Positions 18,521-27,181 of a DNA stretch of 64,000 nucleotides are shown in pieces; positions within the stretch are counted from its first letter, which is position 1; each line of letters begins with the position of its first letter. The notes below the pieces were generated by a model that saw nothing but the letters and a program-made list of their open reading frames with translations, did no database searches and was not told the origin of the DNA. Location of the stretch: the NCBI GenBank assembly GCA_045661345.1, contig JAZRFM010000030.1, forward strand, positions 71,996-135,995, read 5' to 3'. Origin of the DNA: RUG12461 sp045661345 (lineage in GTDB: Bacteria > Bacillota > Clostridia > Lachnospirales > Lachnospiraceae). The position numbers and the translations under genes were made by a program.

Positions 18521-19021
18521 ATGAACGAAGAAATGCAAAAAAAAATGCGAAAAATCGGCATTGAAATGAGTCTTTGCATGGGAATTACCCTGAGTTTTTT
18601 CCTTTCTCTGATGGGCACGCTGTCCTCAGGACATTTTACGGTTCCCGGCTGGTTATTGAGTTTTTTGATCAGCACGGTGATCAGTCTTGTCATCGGTTTT
18701 TTGATCCCTATGAACCGGGTTATGAACGCTGTGGATAAAAAAGCGGGATTGCAGTCGGGCAGTCTGGGAGCCAGATTTCTTGACAGTCTCATTTCGGATC
18801 TCATTTATACGCCTTTGCTGACACTTTGCATGGTGGGTTTTGCTTATTGGAATACCGTAAGACATGGCGGATTTATGCCGTTTTTACCCGTTTTTTTGAA
18901 ATCGCTGCTGTTGACACTGGCTGTCGGATATGTGTTGATCTTCATTTTTCAGCCCTTGTTTATGAAGATCATTCTGAAAAGGCATGGGATATCCGGTGGA
19001 CCGCAGAATAAAAAACAATAA
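18521..19021 (+). CDS. Small polytopic membrane protein of unknown function
   Basis: 166 residues with a charged N-terminus (M-N-E-E-M-Q-K-K-M-R) and about four hydrophobic helices: roughly 14-32, 40-62, 88-108 and 120-145. It resembles the DUF2798-like small membrane proteins only loosely. It is inserted in the conserved jag-mnmE junction with the same orientation. AGAGGAGG lies 8 bases before the ATG at 18521, which is chosen over a start inside jag. No catalytic motif is visible. Confidence 0.75.
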   Translation: MNEEMQKKMRKIGIEMSLCMGITLSFFLSLMGTLSSGHFTVPGWLLSFLISTVISLVIGFLIPMNRVMNAVDKKAGLQSGSLGARFLDSLISDLIYTPLLTLCMVGFAYWNTVRHGGFMPFLPVFLKSLLLTLAVGYVLIFIFQPLFMKIILKRHGISGGPQNKKQ

Positions 19022-19089
19022 CTCTGAACCGGGAAGCATCGGCATTTGCCGGTGCTTTTCATAAAATAGAACAAGGATTTATCCATAAG

Positions 19090-20466
19090 ATGATGGAAAC
19101 AGATACGATAGCAGCTATTGCAACAGGACTGGTTCCTTCCGGCATCGGCATGATCCGCCTCAGTGGACCGGATGCCATCAGTATCGCGGATCAGTTGTTT
19201 ACAGGTTGCAGTTTAGTGCAGGCTCCTTCCCACACCCTTCATTACGGTATGATCCGTTGGAAGGATGAGTTGATTGATGAGGTTTTGGTGGCTTTGATGA
19301 AAAGCCCCAGATCTTATACAAAAGAAGACACGGTGGAAATTGATTGCCATGGCAGTCCTCTTGTGATGCAAAGGATTCTGGAAAGCGTCTGCGAGGCAGG
19401 AGCCAGACTGGCTGAGCCAGGTGAGTTTACCAAACGTGCATTTCTGAACGGACGCATCGATCTCACGGAAGCGGAATCCGTCATGGATCTGATTCAGGCA
19501 AAAACGGACTATGCCAGAAAAAGCTCCTTACAGATTTTACGCGGATCAATGAAGGAGAAGATTTCCTCTCTCAGAAAAATTCTCTTAAATCGCAGTGCTT
19601 ATATCGAAGCAGCCCTGGATGATCCGGAACATTATGATCTGTCGGGATTTTCAACACTGCTGCGCGAAGATGTCTGTAGAGTCCAGGACGAGATCAATCG
19701 GATTTTGGAGACTTCGGAAAACGGACGCCTTTTATCCGAAGGGATCCGTACCGTGATTATCGGTAAACCGAATGTAGGAAAATCTTCTCTTTTAAACAGA
19801 TTATTGGGAGAGGATCGTGCCATCGTAACGGAAATTGCCGGTACAACAAGAGATACTTTGGAAGAGCAGGTTCTTTTAGACGGGATTCTTTTGAAGATCG
19901 TTGATACGGCCGGTATTCAGCAAACAGAGGATCCGGTGGAAAAGATCGGCGTGACAAAAGCATACGATTCCATACCTGATGCGGATCTGGTTCTGTTTGT
20001 GACAGATGCTTCCCAGCCGCTTTCCGAAGAAGATAAAAGAATCGCGTCTCTGATCAGGAAAAAAACTGTATTGGTTTTGCTTCATAAATCGGATCTTCCA
20101 GCAGTTATTTCGGAAGAAAGCTGTCAGGAACTGTTTTCCAATCAGGATCTTCCCATCCTGTCCCTTTCATCCAAAACAGGGGATGGATTGGATCTTCTGA
20201 AAACGACAATTCAAAATGTCTTTTTTCATGGAAATATCCAATTTAACGACGAATTAGTTGTTACCAATGTCCGTCAGAAAGAATCCTTATGTGCTGCGTA
20301 TGACAGTCTGTCCCGTGTTCTGGAAAGCATTGATGGGGGAATGCCTGAGGATTTTTATTCTGTTGACCTGATGGATGCATACACGGAACTGGGCAGAATC
20401 ATCGGAGAAAAAGTGGAAGAAGATCTTGTGAATGAGATTTTTGCGGAATTTTGCATGGGGAAATAA
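19090..20466 (+). CDS. mnmE: tRNA modification GTPase MnmE
   Basis: This 458-residue GTPase works with MnmG to install carboxymethylaminomethyl groups at wobble U34. It has the tetrahydrofolate-binding N-terminal domain, a helical domain and an inserted G domain: G1 G-K-P-N-V-G-K-S-S, G2 A-G-T-T-R-D-T, G3 D-T-A-G. It ends in the C-M-G-K catalytic tail. The last codons overlap the region just before mnmG. Confidence 0.97.
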   Translation: MMETDTIAAIATGLVPSGIGMIRLSGPDAISIADQLFTGCSLVQAPSHTLHYGMIRWKDELIDEVLVALMKSPRSYTKEDTVEIDCHGSPLVMQRILESVCEAGARLAEPGEFTKRAFLNGRIDLTEAESVMDLIQAKTDYARKSSLQILRGSMKEKISSLRKILLNRSAYIEAALDDPEHYDLSGFSTLLREDVCRVQDEINRILETSENGRLLSEGIRTVIIGKPNVGKSSLLNRLLGEDRAIVTEIAGTTRDTLEEQVLLDGILLKIVDTAGIQQTEDPVEKIGVTKAYDSIPDADLVLFVTDASQPLSEEDKRIASLIRKKTVLVLLHKSDLPAVISEESCQELFSNQDLPILSLSSKTGDGLDLLKTTIQNVFFHGNIQFNDELVVTNVRQKESLCAAYDSLSRVLESIDGGMPEDFYSVDLMDAYTELGRIIGEKVEEDLVNEIFAEFCMGK

Positions 20467-20468
20467 AC

Positions 20469-22379
20469 ATGCCGTTTGTAGAAGAGACCTATGATGTCAT
20501 TGTGATCGGTGCCGGTCATGCCGGTTGTGAGGCAGCGCTTGCCACAGCGCGGCTGGGACTTTCCACAATCATTTTTACGGTGAGTATCGACAGTATTGCC
20601 ATGATGCCCTGTAATCCGAATATCGGGGGAACCTCGAAAGGTCATCTGGTTCGTGAAGTGGATGCGCTGGGTGGCCAGATGGGGATCAACATAGATCAGA
20701 CCTTTATCCAGTCAAAAATGCTGAACAAATCAAAGGGTCCGGCTGTGCATTCACTGCGGGCGCAGGCTGATAAAGCGGCATACAGTATGAGGATGCGCCA
20801 AACGCTGCAGAACACAGAGAATCTTACCATACGACAGGCAGAGGTAGCGGAAATTCTCACGGAAGATGAACCTTCATCAATCTCTGCGGCAGTGAAAAAA
20901 AGGATCGTTGGAGTTCGAACATTTTCCGGTGCCTTTTATCATGCAAAAGCAGTGATTCTATGCAGTGGTGTTTATTTGAATGCGCGTTGTCTCTACGGTG
21001 ATACGATCAATGAAACCGGACCAAACGGACTGCAGGCAGCCACACATTTATCACGGTCGCTTTTGGAAAACGGGATTGAGCTTTACCGCTTTAAAACAGG
21101 GACTCCCGCCCGGATTGACCGCAGATCCATAGATTTTTCCAAACTGGAAGAACAGACCGGCGATGAAAAGATCTGTCCCTTCTCTTTTACCACTGATCCC
21201 GATACGATCCAGATTGATCAGGTCAGCTGTTACCTGACCTATACGAACGAGGAAACACATCGTATTATCCGGGAAAATCTGGATCGCTCTCCCATGTATT
21301 CCGGTGTGATCGAAGGTACGGGACCCAGATATTGCCCTTCCATCGAGGATAAGGTGGTTCATTTTCCGGACAAGGAAAGGCATCAGATCTTTGTGGAACC
21401 GGAGGGACTTCATACCAATGAAATGTATCTTTCCGGCATGAGCAGCTCCATGCCGGAAGACGTACAGTTTCGTATGTATCGCACATTGCCGGGATTTGAA
21501 CATGCCGTGATCGTACGAAATGCATATGCCATAGAATATGACTGCATCAATCCGAATCAGTTAAAGTCCACGCTGGAGTTTAAAGAGATTTCCGGTTTCT
21601 TTTCCGCAGGGCAGAGCAATGGCAGTTCCGGTTATGAAGAAGCAGCTGCGCAGGGTATTCTGGCCGGGATCAATGCGGCAATGATGATCAAACAACAGGA
21701 ACCGCTGGTGATCGACCGTTCTGAAGGGTATATCGGTGTTTTGGTGGATGATCTGGTCACAAAAGAGACACTGGAGCCCTATCGTATGATGACAAGCCGT
21801 GCGGAGTACAGGCTGTTGCTTCGACAGGACAATGCAGACCTTCGATTGTCCAAATACGGTTATCGTGTTGGTCTACTTTCCAGGGAGCGTTACGATCATG
21901 TATGCAGAAAAGAAAAGCTGATTGCTGAAGAGATTCAAAGAATCCGAAAAGTGAATGTGGGCTCCGGCGAAGAAGCCTCTCTTTGTCTTTCGTCTCTCGG
22001 GAGTGTACCGTTGACACACGGACTGTCGCTTGCGGAACTGATTCGCAGACCGGAGCTTACCTATCAGAGTGTAGCTCCCCTTGATCCGGATCGGCCGATC
22101 CTTTCCGAAGAAATACAGGAACAGGTGAACATCGCCGTGAAATATGAAGGGTATATAGAGCGTCAGATTAAGCAGGTCGGGGAATTTAAAAGACTGGAAA
22201 ATAAAAAGATACCGGAAGGCTTCGATTATGATGCTGTGCCAAGTCTTCGGATCGAAGCAAGACAGAAGCTGAAGAAGTTTACTCCTTCATCCGTCGGACA
22301 GGCCAGTCGCATTTCCGGTGTCAGTCCCGCGGATCTCACTGTTTTGCTGGTATATATGGAGGCGAATCATGGGAGATGA
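20469..22379 (+). CDS. mnmG: tRNA uridine-5-carboxymethylaminomethyl modification enzyme MnmG
   Basis: This 636-residue FAD enzyme partners MnmE. The N-terminal Rossmann motif V-I-G-A-G-H-A-G-C-E-A is followed by N-P-N-I-G-G-T-S-K-G-H-L, and the family block G-P-R-Y-C-P-S-I-E-D-K is clear. The ATG at 20469, two bases after the mnmE stop, gives the normal N-terminus. An in-frame start 18 bases earlier lies within mnmE. Confidence 0.97.
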   Translation: MPFVEETYDVIVIGAGHAGCEAALATARLGLSTIIFTVSIDSIAMMPCNPNIGGTSKGHLVREVDALGGQMGINIDQTFIQSKMLNKSKGPAVHSLRAQADKAAYSMRMRQTLQNTENLTIRQAEVAEILTEDEPSSISAAVKKRIVGVRTFSGAFYHAKAVILCSGVYLNARCLYGDTINETGPNGLQAATHLSRSLLENGIELYRFKTGTPARIDRRSIDFSKLEEQTGDEKICPFSFTTDPDTIQIDQVSCYLTYTNEETHRIIRENLDRSPMYSGVIEGTGPRYCPSIEDKVVHFPDKERHQIFVEPEGLHTNEMYLSGMSSSMPEDVQFRMYRTLPGFEHAVIVRNAYAIEYDCINPNQLKSTLEFKEISGFFSAGQSNGSSGYEEAAAQGILAGINAAMMIKQQEPLVIDRSEGYIGVLVDDLVTKETLEPYRMMTSRAEYRLLLRQDNADLRLSKYGYRVGLLSRERYDHVCRKEKLIAEEIQRIRKVNVGSGEEASLCLSSLGSVPLTHGLSLAELIRRPELTYQSVAPLDPDRPILSEEIQEQVNIAVKYEGYIERQIKQVGEFKRLENKKIPEGFDYDAVPSLRIEARQKLKKFTPSSVGQASRISGVSPADLTVLLVYMEANHGR

Positions 22380-23103
22380 TCTGGAACAATTGAAAACGGG
22401 ATTGCAGCTTTACGGGTTATCCTGTACGACCAAGCTCACAGACAAAATGTATACCTACTATCAATCCCTGATGGAAAGAAACAGACAGGTGAATCTGACA
22501 GCGATCACCGAATGGAAGGATGTGGTGGAAAAGCATTTTCTGGACAGTCTCTCTCTGCTTCTTTTCCGGTCTCCTGATATGCTTTTCAGCAAAAAGATCC
22601 TTGATCTTGGTTCCGGAGCGGGATTTCCCGGGATTCCCCTGGCACTTGTTCTTCCCGAAACACAGTTTGTGTTGACGGATTCTCTGCAGAAAAGAACGCT
22701 GTTTTTGGAAGAAATCTGTGAGAAACTGTCTTTGTCCAATGTCTCCGTCATCCATGCACGGGCGGAAGATCTGGGGAAGGAGGATGGTTACAGGGAGCAG
22801 TTTGATATAGTGCTTTCCAGGGCAGTGGCAAATCTTTCGGTATTATGTGAATACTGTCTTCCATTTGTAAAGGTGGAAGGGTTTTTTTGTCCTTATAAGG
22901 CGGAGGAGATTGCTGACGAAGTGACGGAGGCAGCCTATGCGATGAAGGAACTTGGCGGAGAGCTGATTTCCACGGAGCATTATGTGGTTCCGACCACGGA
23001 TCTTCCCCGTACTGTTTTATTTATTCAAAAAAAGAAGCGGACACCGCTGCGATATCCCAGAAAAGCAGGCACGCCCGCAAAATCTCCAATAAGGAAACGC
23101 TAA
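22369..23103 (+). CDS. rsmG: 16S rRNA (guanine-N7)-methyltransferase RsmG
   Basis: At 244 residues it matches RsmG/GidB, which methylates G527 of 16S rRNA using S-adenosylmethionine. The SAM-binding D-L-G-S-G-A-G-F-P-G-I-P and V-L-S-R-A-V-A-N-L are typical, as is the N-terminal N-L-T-A-I-T. It starts at an ATG preceded by GGAGG inside the end of mnmG (11-base overlap). Transcription should end at the terminator 70 bases downstream. Confidence 0.96.
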   Translation: MGDDLEQLKTGLQLYGLSCTTKLTDKMYTYYQSLMERNRQVNLTAITEWKDVVEKHFLDSLSLLLFRSPDMLFSKKILDLGSGAGFPGIPLALVLPETQFVLTDSLQKRTLFLEEICEKLSLSNVSVIHARAEDLGKEDGYREQFDIVLSRAVANLSVLCEYCLPFVKVEGFFCPYKAEEIADEVTEAAYAMKELGGELISTEHYVVPTTDLPRTVLFIQKKKRTPLRYPRKAGTPAKSPIRKR

Positions 23104-23174
23104 AAAAACGTTTCCTGCGCGAAAATCGCGGGCGCATGCGCCTTACTCTGCGACTTTCTGCGCATCCTGGCGGT

Positions 23175-23207
23175 AAAAAAGGAAGCGAAATAATCGCTCC
23201 CTTTTTT
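23175..23207. terminator. Bidirectional terminator between rsmG and the hydrolase-like gene
   Basis: A hairpin with six A before and six T after (stem GG-AGCGA/TCGCT-CC, one mismatch, five-base loop) lies between two convergent genes. The A and T flanks let it work in both directions. The 70 bases before it hold further GC-rich self-complementary sequence, including a GCGCATGCGC palindrome near 23131. Confidence 0.8.
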
Positions 23208-23237
23208 AACCTATGCGTCTTGCTGTATCACGATATC

Positions 23238-24176
23238 TCAGATGAACAGATTGATGACCTGAACCAGCTTATCCGGTACTTCCAGCTGTGGCAGTGTCTT
23301 ACTGCCGGAAACGGAAGCGGTTTCCGCTTTGAGTGAGCACTTCTTATATTCCCGCGTAATGGGGATCATCCCTTTTCGATCACGGCTTCCGATGATGATC
23401 AGATTGTCAAGATGAGAAAGTGCGGCACGAACATTGGCATTCAGATAATGCCCGCGCAGACTGGCCAGAAGAAAACGACCGGCTCCGTGTCCGCGATGTG
23501 CTGCCTCGTAGTAAGCACCGACAATCCGGTCATCCACCAGCTGCGGCTTCATATAAAACCGCTCGCGGAACAGACGAAGCAGGTTTTTTTCTGTTGTTTC
23601 GATATTGAAGATATAAGTGCCGATGATAGGCAGAGAAATCAGCGTCTTTATGAGCTTACTCTTTTGATCAGGCTGCATCTCGGATGTTGTGATCTTTTCG
23701 GGATTGATCAGGATGAGTTTATCTATCTGATCACGATACATCTTGTCTGCCATAATCGCAGGAAAGGCGGACACACCGCTAGCCATGAGAATCGTTTTTT
23801 CACCGATGACTTTTTCGATGAACTGTCCAATCATTTCCGCGTAGAAATATGAGGTATATGTAATGGACGGTTTATCGGATCTGCCGCATCCGATCATATC
23901 AATCGCGTAGACGGTATGCTCTTTTTCCAGACGGCGGATGATCTTCGTCCACTCATAATTGCTCGCACTCGGAATAAGATCATGAACAAGCAACACAGGA
24001 CTGCCGGTTCCTTTTACGTTGTAAAAAACGTCATATTCTCTCCAGGTGAAGAAGCGTCCCTTCATCGGAAGGATGTTTTTATTATCAGCACGATAATCAG
24101 CCAGACGGTTTAAGAGATAAATCGTACCGGCGGTCATGACACCCAGTGCTATCAAGGATATGATTCTTTTTTTCAT
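23238..24176 (-). CDS. Alpha/beta-hydrolase-fold protein, catalytic residues apparently lost
   Basis: 312 residues with an N-terminal membrane anchor (about 5-24) and an alpha/beta-hydrolase domain: strand V-L-L-V-H-D, D-M-I-G-C-G-R-S-D-K-P, and I-G-S-R-D-R with the Asp of the triad. The nucleophile elbow, normally G-x-S-x-G, reads A-S-G-V-S, putting Gly134 where Ser is expected. The C-terminal L-P-Q-L-E-V-P block, normally preceded by the catalytic His, has Thr294 there. It may be a non-enzymatic binding protein. The ATG at 24176 has GGAGGG upstream, whereas the earlier ATG overlaps that site. Confidence 0.8.
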   Translation of the reverse strand: MKKRIISLIALGVMTAGTIYLLNRLADYRADNKNILPMKGRFFTWREYDVFYNVKGTGSPVLLVHDLIPSASNYEWTKIIRRLEKEHTVYAIDMIGCGRSDKPSITYTSYFYAEMIGQFIEKVIGEKTILMASGVSAFPAIMADKMYRDQIDKLILINPEKITTSEMQPDQKSKLIKTLISLPIIGTYIFNIETTEKNLLRLFRERFYMKPQLVDDRIVGAYYEAAHRGHGAGRFLLASLRGHYLNANVRAALSHLDNLIIIGSRDRKGMIPITREYKKCSLKAETASVSGSKTLPQLEVPDKLVQVINLFI

Positions 24177-24338
24177 GTGAGAACCCTCCATCTAGCATTA
24201 TAGACTTATCCTCTTATTTATACAACCCATTATCCATAAAGTAATTCGGATGATTTTCTGAAATTGTTCCATTTTTCTCTTTCTTTTTTAATAGAATAGG
24301 ATATAATAAATATAGTACTTTAGTCACAGGTATCTGAC

Positions 24339-25370
24339 ATGGTAAAAGAATATCTCGAGAAATATTTGATAGAGCTTGTGGAAGAGCGGATCTTAATCGA
24401 GCATGAATATACTGACTGTGAGAATAAGATTAAGGAAAACATCTCCTTTATTGCCCTCCTGGAAGAAAAGAATGATCCAAACTTTGAATCCTTTACCCCA
24501 CGTGAGGTGAATACCTCAAATAAAAAAAGGATTGCCGAGTTACGTGAGGAGCAAAAGAAATTACTGGATCTTTCCCAAAAAAAGAAGTTAGAGCTCAGTG
24601 ATCTCAATGCAAAGATCGATGAATTGAATTCTGTGATCCGTGTTGCCCGGGAAGCAGAAAAGCCGGGCGATGAATTGATCACGAATGTGGATGATAATGT
24701 AATCCTGCGCCGTAAACTGCTGGAAACACAGGAGGCGGAAAGGCAGCGGATCGCGAGAGAGCTTCATGATTCTTCCGTGCAAAGCATGACCGGGTTGGTT
24801 CATAAAGCTGAGCTGTGTTACCGGTTAATTGACATTGATCCTGTTCGATGCAAAATGGAGCTCAAAAATATGTCGAAGTTCACGAAGGAGATCATCGATG
24901 AGCTTCGTGACATGATCTATAATCTTCGACCAATGTCCTTTGATGATATCGGTATCGATACCGCCATCGAGAGAAACCTCGCTCGTTTGCAGGATGGATC
25001 CGACACAGTAATCAATTACTATGTGCAGGGTTCCTCGGAGGAAATGTCCCCTGTTGTAGGATTGACTTTATTACGCATCATATATGAAGCCTGCAGCAAT
25101 GCGGTAAGACATGCCAATGCGAAAGAAGTAAACGTTCGTCTGATATATTCCGAGGATCATATTGATCTTTCCATTGAAGATGACGGGGATGGTTTTGAAT
25201 TGGATAATATGCGTGTCTCGGATGACCGGACCGGGTTTGGACTGCCCATCATGAAGGAACGGATCTTTTTGTTATCGGGCGATATGGATATTCAATCGGA
25301 GCTTGGAAAAGGTACGACCATTACGATTACAGTTCCGTTGAAAGTGGAAGATATGTTGCCGGAATCATAA
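24339..25370 (+). CDS. Cytoplasmic sensor histidine kinase, DegS/NarX-type
   Basis: This 343-residue kinase has no membrane segment. A long coiled coil fills residues 1-125. The HisKA_3 dimerisation domain has the phospho-acceptor His143 in A-R-E-L-H-D-S-S-V-Q. The ATPase domain has the N box E-A-C-S-N-A-V-R-H-A, D-D-G-D-G-F and G-F-G-L. This layout is that of DegS. It lies 15 bases before its response regulator. TATAAT at 24302-24307 may be the -10 element. The signal is unknown but is probably intracellular. Confidence 0.92.
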   Translation: MVKEYLEKYLIELVEERILIEHEYTDCENKIKENISFIALLEEKNDPNFESFTPREVNTSNKKRIAELREEQKKLLDLSQKKKLELSDLNAKIDELNSVIRVAREAEKPGDELITNVDDNVILRRKLLETQEAERQRIARELHDSSVQSMTGLVHKAELCYRLIDIDPVRCKMELKNMSKFTKEIIDELRDMIYNLRPMSFDDIGIDTAIERNLARLQDGSDTVINYYVQGSSEEMSPVVGLTLLRIIYEACSNAVRHANAKEVNVRLIYSEDHIDLSIEDDGDGFELDNMRVSDDRTGFGLPIMKERIFLLSGDMDIQSELGKGTTITITVPLKVEDMLPES

Positions 25371-25385
25371 ATTGGAGGAGTTTTT

Positions 25386-26030
25386 ATGATCAACGTAATG
25401 ATTGCTGATGACCATGCCATGATTCGGGAAGGATTACGAAATCTTCTCGAACTTGATGGTGAGATCCGGGTTGAACAGGAGGCATTTGACGGTGAGGATT
25501 GTATCCTGAAGCTCCGGGAAAAAATACCGGACGTGCTGCTGTTAGATATTAACATGCCTGTTATGAATGGCCTGGAGGTTCTGGAGCGAATCAAAGAACT
25601 TCATATGAAGGTGAAGGTTCTTGTACTGACTGTGCACAATGAAGTGGAATACCTGCTTCGTGCTGTGGATCTCGGGATTAACGGATATCTTTTAAAAGAT
25701 TCTGATTTCGATGATCTCAGGAAAGCGATCATCTCAGTTTCCCGCGGTGAGACCTATATACAGGAAAGCTTGATGCCGCTCCTGGAATCCAAGATGACGC
25801 AGCGCAGCGATGAAGAGAAAAAAATCGCTGATCTGACAGGACGGGAGATGGAGGTTTTAAAGAATCTTGCTTATGGGATGTATAATAAGGAGATTGCCGA
25901 AAACCTGCACATCAGCGAACGTACTGTCAAGAATCATGTATCCAGCATTTTCAAAAAGATTGATGTGAATGACCGTACCCAGGCCGCCGTTTTTGCCATC
26001 AGGAATCATCTGATCGATGTTCATAAGTAG
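25386..26030 (+). CDS. Response regulator, NarL/DegU family
   Basis: This 214-residue regulator has a receiver domain with D8-D9, phospho-acceptor Asp54 in L-L-L-D-I-N-M-P, Thr at about 83 and Lys at about 106. The C-terminal LuxR-type helix-turn-helix reads L-T-G-R-E-M-E-V-L and I-S-E-R-T-V-K-N-H. GGAGG lies just before the ATG. It forms a two-gene unit with the upstream DegS-like kinase. The first parS site starts 5 bases after its stop codon. Confidence 0.95.
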   Translation: MINVMIADDHAMIREGLRNLLELDGEIRVEQEAFDGEDCILKLREKIPDVLLLDINMPVMNGLEVLERIKELHMKVKVLVLTVHNEVEYLLRAVDLGINGYLLKDSDFDDLRKAIISVSRGETYIQESLMPLLESKMTQRSDEEKKIADLTGREMEVLKNLAYGMYNKEIAENLHISERTVKNHVSSIFKKIDVNDRTQAAVFAIRNHLIDVHK

Positions 26031-26035
26031 GATAT

Positions 26036-26051
26036 TGTTTCACGTGAAACA
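26036..26051. other. parS site 1 (ParB nucleation site)
   Basis: A perfect 16-base palindrome, TGTTTCACGTGAAACA, identical to the B. subtilis parS consensus. It lies immediately after the response regulator stop. ParB is encoded 1.9 kb downstream. Confidence 0.97.
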
Positions 26052-26068
26052 TTTTTCTACTGGTTGTG

Positions 26069-26082
26069 TGTTTCACAACACA
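26069..26082. other. Degenerate parS half-site with hairpin
   Basis: Between the two perfect sites, TGTTTCAC (26069-26076) repeats the left half of parS exactly, but the right half reads AACACA. The same bases form the loop and arm of an inverted repeat, GTTGTG/CACAAC (26063-26079). It may be a decayed third parS or a weak terminator for the response regulator gene. Confidence 0.45.
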
Positions 26083-26104
26083 GCTTACAAAATGTAGTGG
26101 AAAT

Positions 26105-26120
26105 TGTTTCACGTGAAACA
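26105..26120. other. parS site 2 (ParB nucleation site)
   Basis: A second perfect TGTTTCACGTGAAACA, 69 bases from the first (start to start). With flanking bases the palindrome extends to ATTGTTTCACGTGAAACAAT (26103-26122). Two sites in one short gap should make a strong ParB loading zone about 11 kb from the origin. Confidence 0.97.
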
Positions 26121-26140
26121 ATCTATTGAAATAACAGAAT

Positions 26141-26986
26141 TCATTCAAACAAAGTAAGACAATTCAATGGCTGTAATATGCAGCATCTGATATTTCTATG
26201 CAAGCATTCCGTATTCAAAAGAGAAAGTGATTTTTCGGTATTATCCGCAATGCGAGGCAGTCCCCGTGTTTTACCATAAAGAGGCAAAAAGAAATGATCC
26301 CAGTGTATTGGAATGACAACAGAGGGTTTCGTTTTATCCAGAGTCTCATAAAAGAACTGATGGCGTCTTTGTTTTGTGTCTCGTGATAATCCACTGACAC
26401 CGAGAAAGAGTACATCGGTCTTTTTTCCATCCAATTGATTCTCAAGATAATTGTAGCTGGGGCGAATGAGATAACGCTGATCCCGATGAGACAGATAAAA
26501 ATCAAAAGAGCCGCCTTCTTTAAAAGCGTTCCTTTTCGCCGGTTGTACCAACGGGGTCTCAATTGTCTGACCAAGATCATAATTGTACCAATGGGGTTTC
26601 GAATGGATGGAGGGAAGTACCGTGATCAGGAAGGAACCAATTTGATAGCTCGTTTGCCGGGTAAAGGAGTATAATCGGTTTTCGGGAACAGATCCACCTC
26701 TGGCCACATTTATGGCAGAAGGGGATCCATAGAAATTAGCCTGACAGGTATTCGCGAAGTAGGGAGCATCCAGGACATGATCGTGGTGGGAATGTGAAAT
26801 AAAAATGCCCCTCAAGCGATGGATGTCAAACTGTCGAATAACACGATCAGCAAGAGTTTGATCTGTGGAAAGCCTTCCAAACATGTATTGCGCGAGAGAA
26901 GGTCTGGTCACATGGCAGTCAAACAGGATTTGATCGAAGCCATCATCAAATAACAGAGTGGTGGTACCCAAATATGTGATACGCAT
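26141..26986 (-). CDS. Metallo-beta-lactamase-fold hydrolase
   Basis: 281 residues with the MBL metal motif H-S-H-H-D-H in I-S-H-S-H-H-D-H-V, a later His in S-I-H-S-K-P-H-W, and I-P-I-H-W-D-H near the C-terminus. It resembles the UlaG/RomA-like cytoplasmic MBL group of unknown substrate. The start at 26986 is preferred because AAAGGAGAG sits 5-6 bases ahead of it; an earlier in-frame ATG (27070) has no such site. It is convergent with the response regulator across the parS region. Confidence 0.85.
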   Translation of the reverse strand: MRITYLGTTTLLFDDGFDQILFDCHVTRPSLAQYMFGRLSTDQTLADRVIRQFDIHRLRGIFISHSHHDHVLDAPYFANTCQANFYGSPSAINVARGGSVPENRLYSFTRQTSYQIGSFLITVLPSIHSKPHWYNYDLGQTIETPLVQPAKRNAFKEGGSFDFYLSHRDQRYLIRPSYNYLENQLDGKKTDVLFLGVSGLSRDTKQRRHQFFYETLDKTKPSVVIPIHWDHFFLPLYGKTRGLPRIADNTEKSLSLLNTECLHRNIRCCILQPLNCLTLFE

Positions 26987-27181
26987 AGGCTCTCCTTTCC
27001 TCATAGTCAGGTGAATACCCCATCTATCCAGAGGCATCATAACAAATCCTTTCTTGATTGTATCTTCCAACCGGTGAAAAATCTATAGAACATTTCCGAA
27101 AAAAGTGCTATACTGAAACCCGTGACACTTTTGAATCAGGATCAAAGAAAATTCCTAAAACAGCAGTAAAGGAAAGTGAAT

